Assembly (NCBI GenBank): GCA_012845835.1
Contig: JABAKD010000016.1
Span: 8,019,919 to 8,083,918, forward strand
Source: Undaria pinnatifida
Lineage: Eukaryota > Sar > Phaeophyceae > Laminariales > Alariaceae
Length of the DNA stretch: 64,000 nucleotides
Direction: 5' to 3'
A program made the position numbers and the translations under genes. This document shows, piece by piece, positions 46,401-58,400 of this stretch (its first letter is position 1; the number at the start of each line of letters is the position of its first letter). The notes beneath the pieces were generated by a model. That model ran no database searches, was not told where the DNA came from, and worked only from the letters and a program-made list of their open reading frames with translations.

Positions 46401-49400
46401 CGGCAACTGTAGATACCGCCAAGAGAGTACCGCCAACACTAGATACCGCCAGAAGAGTACCGCCAACACTGAATACCCCCCAAAACGCACCGTCAGTAGT
46501 TTCTTGTACTGGATGCCGCGCGACATGTGGCGGATGTTTTGTATTTGCGTGTGTGTGGACAGGGCAAGGTCACGTCTGCGGCGGAAATGCCGTATCTAGC
46601 GTTTCTAGCTCGGTTGTATCATGGAGTAGAAGCCACCAGCTGTCAAGCTGAGCGCAATTTTTCAGCGCTCGCCCATCTCATTGGTAGCTGCGCAGCAACA
46701 TGCTTGCACGTAAGGTCGAGCGCATGATGTTCGTGCAGCTGAACAGGCACATGGTTGACGAGGTCCGCGAGTTGGATGCCGCGAAAGCGCAGGCACGAGC
46801 TAGAGTCAATGCTAGAGTAGCCAAGAGTGCCCAGCAATCGGCGGTGGCGCAGCTGGAGAGGGCAAACATGGTTGTTGAGATTGCCTAGACTTCGCTGTCC
46901 CGAGATAACGAGAAACTAAAGGCCTTGCACTTATTTATTTACGTTCATCAGTTGCTGGCATCGTGTAGGCGAGCAGCTCTTGTGGGTGAGGCAGGGAGAA
47001 CTCGCGATAGCGCGATAGCGTAGGTTAAAAGTGGCAGATGAGAAGGAGGAGTTAGACGCGACTTCTGTTTGGTTTTTTCGGTGGTTGTTGCTTGCATGAT
47101 ACTGCTCAATCCCGATGTGATGGAAAGAGAAGTAGCTTGCCCGCTTGTGTAGGCGACTTTTTTTTTTGTTTTCCCGGTGGTTGTTGCTTGCATGAGACTG
47201 CTCAATCCCGATGTGATCAAAAGAGAAGTATCGTAGCTTATTTGCCCGCTTGTGTAGGGACTTTTTTTTTTGTTTTTCGAGTGGTTGTTGTTTGCATGAG
47301 ACTGCTCAATCCCGATGTGATGGAAAGAGAAGTAGCTTGCCCGCCTGTGAGGCACGCACATATCCAACAACTATTGCCAATTACCGGCATTTCTCGTGTT
47401 ACCGTTTACCGCCAAGGGCGTTACCGCCGAAAAACGAAATACCGTCTACCGTCAAGAAATTACCGTCGTGTTGCATTGCCGCCGAAATATTACCGGCATA
47501 TTTTAGTTTTACCGTTTCCGTCAAGGCAATTACCGTCAGATATCGGAATACCGTCTTCCGTCGAAAAATTACCGTCGTGTCCTATTATCATCGACATAAT
47601 TAACGGCACATTTTGGTTTTACCGTTTTCGTCAAGGTAGTTACCGTCAAATAACGAAATACCGACTACCGTCAGCAAAACTACCGGCAAGTGGCAGTACC
47701 GCCCCGTCTGAGACCGCCTAAAATATGGTTACTGAACACCACCCTGATATTTATGGCAATTAGCCTACACTATGTGAGATCAACAACAACGTCAACAGCA
47801 GCTTACACCGCAGTTCAGCGTGCATTATTATCCGAATCCCGCCCATCACAAGCTTCACGTGATGTTTTACATCAACAGCAGCTGCATGCAGTAGTACCAC
47901 AAAAAAAATAGGTACATACTGGACCATGGTATACTAGCACGAAGTACGTGCACTGCAGTGTTCAGGTATTTATCTCGCGCCCGAGTTGCCAACACGTCAG
48001 CTGTGATTTGACCCAAAGAACGATTGATGGTCAGCTTTGCAAGCTGCTTCGCAACCTGCGTCAATCGTCGCTCGCGCTTTTTTTTTTCCTTTCTCGTGAC
48101 TCGTGAAGGATTTGCCGATACACCAGATAGGATATACTGTTTAAGTAGTTGTATTGCGGTGGGGTACTCGCTTTAAGAGCCTCTCGGCACAGGCCAGTGT
48201 TACCGCTCTTATTTCCTTGTCGTTCCTCTCTCAGTTTTTCTATCATATACCAGTACGTTTTAGTGTAGTCGTCACAATCATAATAATATGTTACTGCTGC
48301 TGCAGTTTAGGCGTCGCATGGCGTGACAAGCCTATCTTGACCGCTCTTGAATGGTACCTTTTTTCTTAGTACAGACGCTCTTAAATCGGGTATCTCACCT
48401 TAGGTAGCTGCTCCGGATCCTGACCCCAGGGTTGTAAGGCTTAGTTTGGCTTGGCAATTTGTTAATCTTTTACAAGTGGTCAAACGAACCAATACCCTCT
48501 AATTCCTCAACACATGGCGCCGTCGACAGACCATGGTTTTTTTCCCACCATCCACAACAATGAACCTTTTTTGACTTTCCCCCATGTCGAACTTGAAAAA
48601 ATCTCTCCCCGGTATCCCCAGGAAATGAAACGGCTTGGATATATTGACAGGTCCGCCCGTATATCCGGCCGACCTGCTATCCCGCCGTTCCAGGGGGGGA
48701 GGGTGTTATAAGGCTTAGTTTGGGTAGGCAATTGGTGAACCTTCTGCGAGTGGTCAAACGGACTATTAATATTAATAATACCCATCTTATTCCTAAACAC
48801 CAGGGTCAATCCAACCATACAATCAATCAATCACCTTATCAATCAACAGTACGGTTTTTGTATAGTATCAACAGGCGACCTTGAGAAGCAAACATGTCAG
48901 GAGATGGCAGATTAGGCCTGTAACGGTGTAGCGGACGACGGTCCAAACTTGATATGCTAGGTTAGTGTGGCCTCAACACAGCTCCTGACGTTGTAACTTG
49001 AGACGCCCAAAATCTACTGTAGGGCTATGAGGCCATGACCACGCGCTGATGTGTATTGGACATGATGTAAATACACACAGCTCGCAAAGATGAGTTTCGA
49101 CGAAATCTTCCTGTGTATTGAACATGATACAAATACACACAGCTTGCAAAAGATGAGTTTCGACGAAATCTTCGATCTTACAGCTGGAGTGAGAAATATT
49201 ATTTGGAATCGGGGACCGATAAGAATAATATGTTGTTTGTTGTTCATAGAGATAATTCGGCGTTATGGTTCATAGTTTGTTTGGCGTCGTACGTACGCAG
49301 CTTACTTTGACAGCAGCAGCAGCTGGAATTGTTTGGTTGATCGCGCTTGTGGGGATATCAAGTGGATACCGCACGGGACGGTGCTGGCAGACTGGTACAA

Positions 49401-52400
49401 CACGCGAACAGACAAGAGCTGTTGTTTACAACTGGACAGCGGTCGCTCACTGGACCAGATAATTCGAGATTCGTGATTCTCGAGTATATCACTAGACGGC
49501 GAGTCGGGGAATTAGCGAGAGCAAGAAGTAACATCGAAGCGAAGCGCTTCATACGAGACACAGGAAGCGAGCGCGGAAGCGTCGACAACGGGCCTCGCCT
49601 TGACCGGTATGGTATTACGTGCAGATACGGGTTATTATTTGTCTCCTCAATCCCCGATACTGGTGGGCCGAGAGCGTGTGTGTGCGTTTGGAAACGGTTC
49701 GAGCGAGTTATGTTGCTTGTGCATAAACATTGACAAAAAAGCGGGGAAATAGCAGCAAATTTAACATCATGATCAAGCACATGCGCATCACAGATCGCAG
49801 CAACGAGATATCATCGGATTCTCCCCCCGATCGAGGCAGAGATACGATGATGATGATGATGCTCGTAATCTTGAACGAGATCGTGCCTGGTCGTACTCTC
49901 GGCGGCCTGGGCGTGGGTACACAGATATTTCGAGTACGTACGGCATCTCGTATCACATTGGGGCAGTTCATCAGGTGAAGAAACGAAAAATCTTCGGTCC
50001 CAAAAATTAAGTAGTTTATATCGCCCATTCGTATACCAGGTAGTGTTTTTGACCACAAGGACCCGCTGAAAAATGCGTTGGATTGCTGTTGGTTGAAACG
50101 CACATACATGGTGTGTTTGAACACAAGGACCCGCAGACAAACGCGTTGGATTGCTGTTGGTTGAAACGTTAGCGATATTATCGCAATTCGATCACATGTA
50201 GCAGTAAAAAAAAAAAAAAGTTACAGCAGCAGGCGGTTGGTGTGTCAACTGAATATCGCTTTACGTCACGTTGGGCACAGACTAATCCACATATATATTC
50301 TGTAAGTTGACCGCATAAATCAGCTCCACATGACTGCTGTTGCGTGGTTCGTAATATCATACGGACACTGGGTGTGCTGGATGTCGACGAGTAGAAGAAC
50401 GGTTTAATGTGAAGAACATACACACACACACACTGCTGTTGGGCGAGTCGTGATGTCATACTATACCTTTTATTGCAATGTAGTTCATACGTTGCGGCAA
50501 GACGTCGCAGAGACATGGCACGTGTAAGATATCGCTCATCCCGAGCAACTGAAAAAATCTTGCTGGTACCTATCGCGCTTTCACGGTGGGGTGCAGATTA
50601 AAATTTCAGATCGTGCACGATATATATATTATGTGGCATAATGAACGAGTGATTCCCCATGCGGACTGATGGGTGAGAGATAATCTTCACAGTGTTAAGA
50701 TACGGCCTCGAAAGACCTGTAACTATCCGAATTTGAGATCGTTTGGATGGGTTTCGTATGATAAGGTTGGCATTTTATATTCGGGCAAGTTAGAAACGAA
50801 TAAAGCTACGTCTCTACGAAGGAAGCGAAAGTGAGTACCCTCCGAGGACCTGCTCAATTGGCAGACCTGCAGGGGGCACTATGTGTCCCCACCTATAACT
50901 TCACATGTGGCGTCGTCGGCAGGACTCGAACCTGCGCGGGAAATCACTATGGGTTTCCAATCCGGCGTAAAGAAGCTATGGAGGCAGATATATTGTTGTG
51001 GTGTCCCTGCTGCAAGTAGCGGTATATCTGCGTTTCTTCCAACTGCTTTTCTTCGCGTGTTCCTGGCTCCATAGCCGGACGGTTAGAGGTGTGGGAGTGG
51101 GTTTTGAGGAGCCGCATCTTCGACTCATGGTCTAGTTCGTAGAACCGGAGTTTCCCCGAATCTCCCATATTTCTGCATATGCGACTCATCAGGGTGGGCT
51201 AGTGTTAAGCTACGGCCTGGAAAGACCTGTAACTGTCCGAATTTGAGATCATTTGGATGGGTTCCGTATGATAAGGTTGGCATTTTATATTCGGGAAAGT
51301 TAGGAAATAGATCGGAGGCACGTGCCTCCGATCTCAGAAGCTATCCGGGGCGCTGGCGGAAACGAATAAAGCTACGTCTCTACGAAGGAAACGAAAGTGA
51401 GTACTCTCCGAGGACCTGCTCAATTGGCAGATCTGCAGGGGGCACTCTGTGTCCCCACCTATAACTTCACAACAGCCAAAACGATCGTACGTGCACGATA
51501 AATATTATGTGGCATAATGAACGAGTGACTCCCCATGCGGACTGCTGGGCGAGAGACAATCTTCACAGCCAAAAACGATCGACTCGAGGGGTCTTGAGCG
51601 CGAACACAAGTATATAATATGGCAATATGAATGAATGGCTTCCCACCCGTATGGTTGGGTGAGAGAAAACCTTCACAGCCAAACGCTCGAGAGGTCTTGA
51701 GCGTGGATACTTGTACATGGTCAACCGCAAGGGCAGTAATTGCGTCTTGGGTGAAATGTCAACTAATATTTTATTTTGTTTTATTTTTTTGTATTTTATT
51801 TTATTTTATTTCATGTTATTTTATGTTATTTTATTTTATTTTTCACACACATCTACTTTCCAGCTCCTGGACAAGCCGTGGTCACAGGTGTCGTCCCTTT
51901 TTCCCCCCGGTTCTCGCCTTCAATTTTCACCGCGCAAACGAGGGTTCAGCAATCCCACTGCTCGTCGATTTTCGTCGAGTGTTGCTAACTCATGGTCTCG
52001 CGCTTTCCGCTAGTCAATTTGTGCACAAGAAAAAGTCCCCACGAATTTACACGAGTATGCACTCGGGGGGATTCGAACTCACCACACTGACCTATACCAG
52101 GCTCGAGGATATCCTGATATGCCACCGGGGCGACCGGCGACCGGGCGAATATGACTTCACGTCACGTCGGGCACAGACTAATCCACATATTCTGTAAGTT
52201 GACCGCAAAATCCGCTCCACGTTACTGCTGTTGGGTGAGGCGTGATATCATACTGCTGATACATACTACGTGTAATATATACGTGGTAGTCTTCCTTGGG
52301 TGGCAATCGGAATATTTGGTTTCTCCAGGCGTGAGTAGTGAGACGTAAGGACCGGCCTGGACCTGGCACATCGTAGACTGACTCCCGATTCCACTTTTAT

Positions 52401-55400
52401 ATGTTTCTGGTGGAGGCATGAATTGCGTCAGCTGTGACATGCGTGTACCACCTTGGGTTGTGTGTGTTTTTCCCTGGGGTATTCCTCAGCTCCAGAGTGA
52501 CTGGAGCCTGTCCAGTGACCACGGACTTGATTATGCGAGAACAACAACTTCAACAACAACTGCTGTTGGATGAGTCGTGATGTCGTACTGTACCTATTAC
52601 GTATTGCATTGGAGTTCATGCGTTGCGGCAAGGCGTCGCAGAAACATTGCACGTGTAAGATATCGCTCATCCCGAGCAACTGAGAAATTCTTGGTGGTAC
52701 CTATCGCGCTTTTGCGGTGGGGTGCAGATTAAATTTTCAGATCGACGTGTACGTGCACGATATAGTCTATAATATAGATGAGTTTCGACGAAATCTTCGA
52801 TCTCACAGCTGAAGTGTATTTTCATTTTGAGTATATTATTGGTATAATGAACGAGTGATTCCCCATGCAGACTGCTGGGTGAGAGATAATCTTCACAGCC
52901 TAAAACGATCGACTCGAGGGGTCTCGAGCGCGAACGCAAGTATATAATATGGCAATATGAATGAATGACTTCCCACCCGCATGGTTGGGTGAGAGAAAGC
53001 CTTTACAGCCAACGCTCGAGAGGTCTTGAGCGTGGATACTTGTACACAGTCAACCGCAAGGGCGGAAAAAAATCGCATCTTGCTGGGTGAAAGAAAGTGC
53101 GTGGCATAATTCACAGGTCGCGGCAATGCGACAAAAATCTTACTGCGTGCTAAAATTCGGCTGGGTAAATTGAAAATCTATATTCTGGCTGGTCACCTCT
53201 CTGTCGTGCGGTTGCGATGGGGCGCAGAATGTTTCAGAAAAGTTCACATTGTTTTGTCTGCTGAATATCAGTACGTATATGCTCGATTTAAATAGCTGTG
53301 CAGTGTCACTGGATAATCTTGCTCGTACCTCTCGCGCGGTTGCGATGGGGCGCAGATTAATGTGTTCACACTACTGTTTCCTAACTGAACAGCACTATAT
53401 AAACAAAAATGGCATACGTTGAAAAAAAACAATAAAAAAAATGTGATCAATTAATCTCGGGCCGTATAGCAACGGAGCAGGTCCATGCATATATGTGATG
53501 TCGACGTCGTGGCAAGACGACGATGGAATTGCAGCACGATTGCATTTCTCGATATGGTTTACCTTGTGTTGGTGGTAATGGTTGTCAAACAGGAAATGTC
53601 AAGTATAATTGCGTACACGCCTTGCGCGGTTGTGATGGGGCGCACAAGAAAAAAAAAAAATGATATTCTGAATCGAATCGACTGACTTATTCGCTGAAAC
53701 ACCAGTTCGCAAACAAGGCAGTGGTAACAATCGAGCAATTCGCCTGATGAGCAAAGGAGTACATACACGTATATGATGTGCGTGTGTGCCCATGCTGGCT
53801 GCTCGAGCGAAAATAACCAAAAGTGCGCTTATTTCCGCATATACAGTGATGGCGAGCCACCCTGGTTCCACAGTCGAAGTTGTGGCCCTCTGCAAAATTA
53901 AGGCCGGCCTTTTACAACTTGCACTCACTATGAAAGCTGTCCTCGTATCACGTTCGCGGGTTGATTTGTTTATCAAAAAGAGGTCTAATTTCGACTCAAG
54001 GACACGGTGTGGCCAGAGACGACCACGATGAGCGGCAAGTCGAGTGGTGCGAGCAGCCGGTCGGGTGGTGACAGCAGCAACGCGGGCGAACGTTCAGTCC
54101 GTCAAGCTGAAAACGCTGTGCACCGCGAGGCGGTTGACGATCGGCTTGACGCGATCGAGGCCGGTGCGGCCGAGAACGGGGGGGCGGCTCGAAAATATTA
54201 AGGACGGTACCGCCGAGAACGGGGGGCGGCTCGAAAACATTGAGGACGTGCTCGGGCACCTCCAAAATGTGCTGGATGACATCCAAGCCAACCAGGACGC
54301 TGACGAGCCGAACAGTGACCAGGGGCAGCATAACGGTGCGGCTTCCGCTCGTGGTAGCATGTCAGATAAGTTATGGCTGAAGGAGAGGATCACGGGATGG
54401 AAGAACCCCAACCTTGGAGCGTTTTGGATACTTTGTGGTGAGAAGCCAAAGGGGTGTGCATTGTCGAGGGTCCAGCTGCAAGGGGTATTCCAGAATACCG
54501 CCCTGGTATCTTCTGCGGTAGTGGAAGAGGTCAACGCTTTAGCGGGGCATGATGTCACCGCGTTTATGCCACGTGGGGCGGAACCGGGCACTGCTGGCAC
54601 CACCGACATCGAAAAGCAGTTCGCCACTCTCGCGAGGGTGTTGCTTCTCGGCATCGGGCGGGACATTACTTCGGTGGGGGGAAAGGCGCGGGTGGAGAAG
54701 CTACGCACGGCATTCCAGGACGGTGTCGACATGGTGACATCACACGGCGAAGCTAACCACCAAGCGATTCAAATGCCGGTCCACAAGGTGAGGATAGCCC
54801 TCTTCATCAACAAAGATCCAGAGGATTGGTGGACTGCGGTTCACGACGCAGCTCTCTCCGCTAAGTCTAACTGGCACGAGCCGAATTGCCAGGAGCGGTG
54901 GTTCCCACCTGGGCAAAGATTGGCGCCTATATTGACGCTGGTGGGCTGGAGCACGTCGACATTCACAAGTTCGGTTGGGCCTCCCGGGGGGGGATGCCTG
55001 TTCGAGCGAAAGAGAGATTTGTGCAAGTACCGCCACGATTCGGCGGACGAATCCCGGGGACAGAAGGAAAGCGGAGGAGGCGCCAGTGGGGTTGCACACA
55101 AGAAACCCAAGGCTGGTGTTCGCACGGTACCGAGCGCTTCCTCGTCGGGAGACGGGGATGGGGGCGGAAAAGGTGGAAGCTCCGCTATATCGTCCAAGGG
55201 TGACGACGAATAGGGGTGCGGGTTCCGTCAGCTGGCGGGGCCAACTTTGGCGACCGAACGAGCTCGGGTTTCAGCGGATGACGTGCAGCTTGTACGGCCG
55301 AGGTTGGCGTCGTTTTGTCAACCAGGAGCAGAACTTGGGGCAAGCGGGTGCAGCTCTTTGACAAGGAGTTTTGGGCACCATTACCTCCGTCGATCAATTG

Positions 55401-58400
55401 CGAGATCGTCTGAAAGAACTTACGCGTCGGGTTTCCGATCTTGGTGCCCTTTTCGTGGGTTAACCGCACAGGACCGGTATCTACGACCATGTGAGTCGGA
55501 AGAGGCCAAAGTGTGGGCTTTGATTGATTTCGTTGTTTGGTGTTGTGCGTCACAGGACAATCAAGCCGGATCTATTTCGAGTAAGCTAGCTGCGATTCAA
55601 AATATCCACCGGGTTGATGTTGGCATCGAGCTGTCGATCCGGTCGCCGTTGATCAAGCGTGTATTGCAAGGTATCTCACGATCGCATACATCGGCGCGAA
55701 CACGGCCACGGGTTCGGCTCCCTATATCGTGGGATATGTTGATGAAGGGGCAGGAACTGATATCTTCCTGGGGTTCTGGGGGTAGAGTGCTTTGGCTATG
55801 TCTAAGCATGAGTTATTTTTTCTCAGCCAGGTCCGATGAGGTATTTGCCAATGGCTCAGGTGTGGTGAACCCAGCGCATTGTCTCACGCGAGGTGACGTC
55901 GCGTTTTTTTTCTGGCGACAAACGGTTGAGGTGCGATTCCGCGGCCATAAAGGCGACCAGGCTCAAGTTGCAAGCGTCATTGTACATATCCGGAGCGAGG
56001 TTCGGGGCCCGTGTTTTGAGTTGGGCGAGGGTGGTGGAGCCGTTGCTCTCATGGTAGCACTACTGTCATGTTTTGCAGGTCTACCTGAACACGCGCCACT
56101 TTCTTCGTACCGTTGAGGGGGGCAAGTAAGAGTGTGGAGATATGGTCAGGCGTTATGAGCGTCGAGAGAGAGAGATGGTTGAAAAGTCGGGGCGAAAAGC
56201 CCGAAGAGTACGCTCTGCACTCGCTGAGGATACGAAGTGCCTCGATGCTTGCGGCTGGAGGCGACGTGTCGGAACGAGTCATACAGCGAGAAGGGAGTTG
56301 GAAGTCCGATGCGTATAAGGTGTACACCCGGAATAATGCGGACGATGCACGACAGGTGTCTCGTAAACTAGCAGCTGGCAAAGGTTTGCAAAGACAGCCA
56401 GGTCAAGATGCTGTATGGGGCAAACAGTAGAAGTCTCGGAGTAACCTCGGTATTGGAGTCAGTGGTGTTGGACCGTTCGGTGTCTCAGTCGTCCGAGAAT
56501 TCGCACAGTAGAACCCAGACAGTGAAGGGGGGGAGATGTGTTTATGAGCAAAGACATGTGGATATGAGGCAGAGTTCGATACTGTGGTAGACATGTCAGC
56601 CAGCTGTTCTCCCTTCCAAGCCGCAGAAAATGATAATATTCAACGCAATTCGAAAGATATAAAGTAGTATAGACAACGCGATTTGTCTAGAATTTCTGTC
56701 GGCTTTTTTGTTGTTTTTTTAGCTCTTTTGGTTTTCTTATTTTTTTGGTCTGACTTGTTTTGTTGTTTCCTCGTACCCTGTACGCTAGCAGTTCACTTGC
56801 TTCACCTTGATTTTATTGCGGCTGTTGTTGTTTTATTCTGTCTCACAGTCCGTGACCACAGAATTTGCATCTCTCTGGGATGAAAAATCAGCATGGGCAC
56901 TGGGTGTACTGATGTCGTTGGGTAGATGTAACGGTGTAATGTGAAGAACACACACACAACTGTAATCCGCACCAACGAGGGACCACAACTGTGACGGCCT
57001 CTCGCGCTTGTCCTTGCTTCATTGCAAAATCATGGCTCGTATAATACAGAATATAATATTTTTTCGAAGCGAAAACTGCCCCCTCCCGATGACGTCTTTG
57101 CCGCAAAGACGTAAAATGTTACGTTGCTGTTATGGTATTGCCCTGGGAGCCTACTGTATCAAAGGCTTAGGATGTTGGATATGTTGATACGTTATAAAAG
57201 GGTTTAACATGACTTTGAAGGCGCGTGTATAGGAAACAGCATAATGCAATTGGGTTCACTGACTTGCATCCACCTCGTGCCCCCAGTTCTTCGCGTGACA
57301 CCAGGAATGATACAAATTACTTCTTTAAGCATACACAAGTGAGTGAACACCGTGTGCCTGCTTGTTAGAGAGACCAGCAAGGAGTTACCTGTGTCTGTAT
57401 CAGGGCTATCTGATGAAACAAATGTCAATAAGGGCACCCATTCGGTTGATTTGTTTCGTTCGTTCGTGCATCGCGCCGCACTCTCACGCACAGCTGCTTG
57501 GACACCGGGATAGCATCGTCGCCTACACCGGCGACACGAGCCGCATAGGATCGCCGTGTGTGGACTCTCTCGTGGAGGCCGGGACCGTCCTGGAGGCCAT
57601 CACTTACGATGCCGCGTGCTTCTCGAACATCACCGACAACGAAGTCCTCATAAGCGAAGGCGTCGAGGTGAGCAGAAAGGATGATAGTGACTGATTCAAG
57701 TGTGGACAGATTCAAGAGTTCCTACGGTTGTGTTGTCTGCTCTTAAGTTCTACTCACGCGTGATGAATGGTGACGAAGCGCTATGTCAGGGGTCGCACTG
57801 CAAGTCCTATCTACCGGGTGTCCTACATCAGACTATATTGTTTATCACCACGGATGGAACTAACCCTAACCCTAACCCATAGGAAATACACCATACCCAT
57901 GACTGCCCCCTAGTAACGTCATTCGGGTGAAATGGTTGAAAAATCACAATCATGTGTGTCACCGCATCTACCGGTGGTAGTGGACATGATGGACACCTGC
58001 ACTATGTACTCGATCTCACGCAGGACGCCGGGAATACGTGCTTATACCAGGTAGGATGCAGGCGTAGAATATGCAAGCGCGATCTCACAGAGCGACGGAA
58101 ACAAGATGCCAGGCGTATGCGACTGGCTTATCGTGCGTAGTGCTACGCGTACACAATATATGTACTGTGTGCTGTACGGGTGTAAGTAACGAGTAAAGCT
58201 GCGGTAATGAGATATGATGAGTAAAGCTGCGGCAATGAGATATGATACTCCTGTTGCATGTGTATGTAACTGCGCTGCACCCACCCTAACGGGTCTCAAC
58301 GTCTTCGTGTTGCGTGTAATCTCTGCTGCGTCCCTTTTTCCGCCCGTCATTCCCTCCCTCCCTCCCACCCACCCACCCACTCACTCTCTCTCCCTATCCC

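Larger units (their letters stand above)
37828..57493 (+). other. 19.7-kb first intron filled with transposons
   Basis: The intron runs from gtaagc at 37828 to cag at 57491-57493. The protein reads without a break across it: IPRIE at the end of exon 1, then [11 protein letters not shown] in exon 2, as in related binding proteins. No other host exon was recognised inside. The interior consists of nested mobile elements listed separately. Confidence 0.75.

Noticed and set aside
50908-50967. tRNA-Ser-like sequence on the minus strand
   Set aside because: Only the 3' half is present and the 5' acceptor strand and D arm are missing. Its position just inside an LTR marks it as a primer-binding region.
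57857-57882. Three CCCTAA units, and a degenerate set near 13340
   Set aside because: Too short to be a telomere or a clear interstitial telomeric array; both lie inside gene introns.
57952-58050. Possible extra exon of the binding-protein gene ending at gtagga
   Set aside because: It has no resemblance to the family, and the protein is already continuous from exon 2 to exon 3 at 58459.
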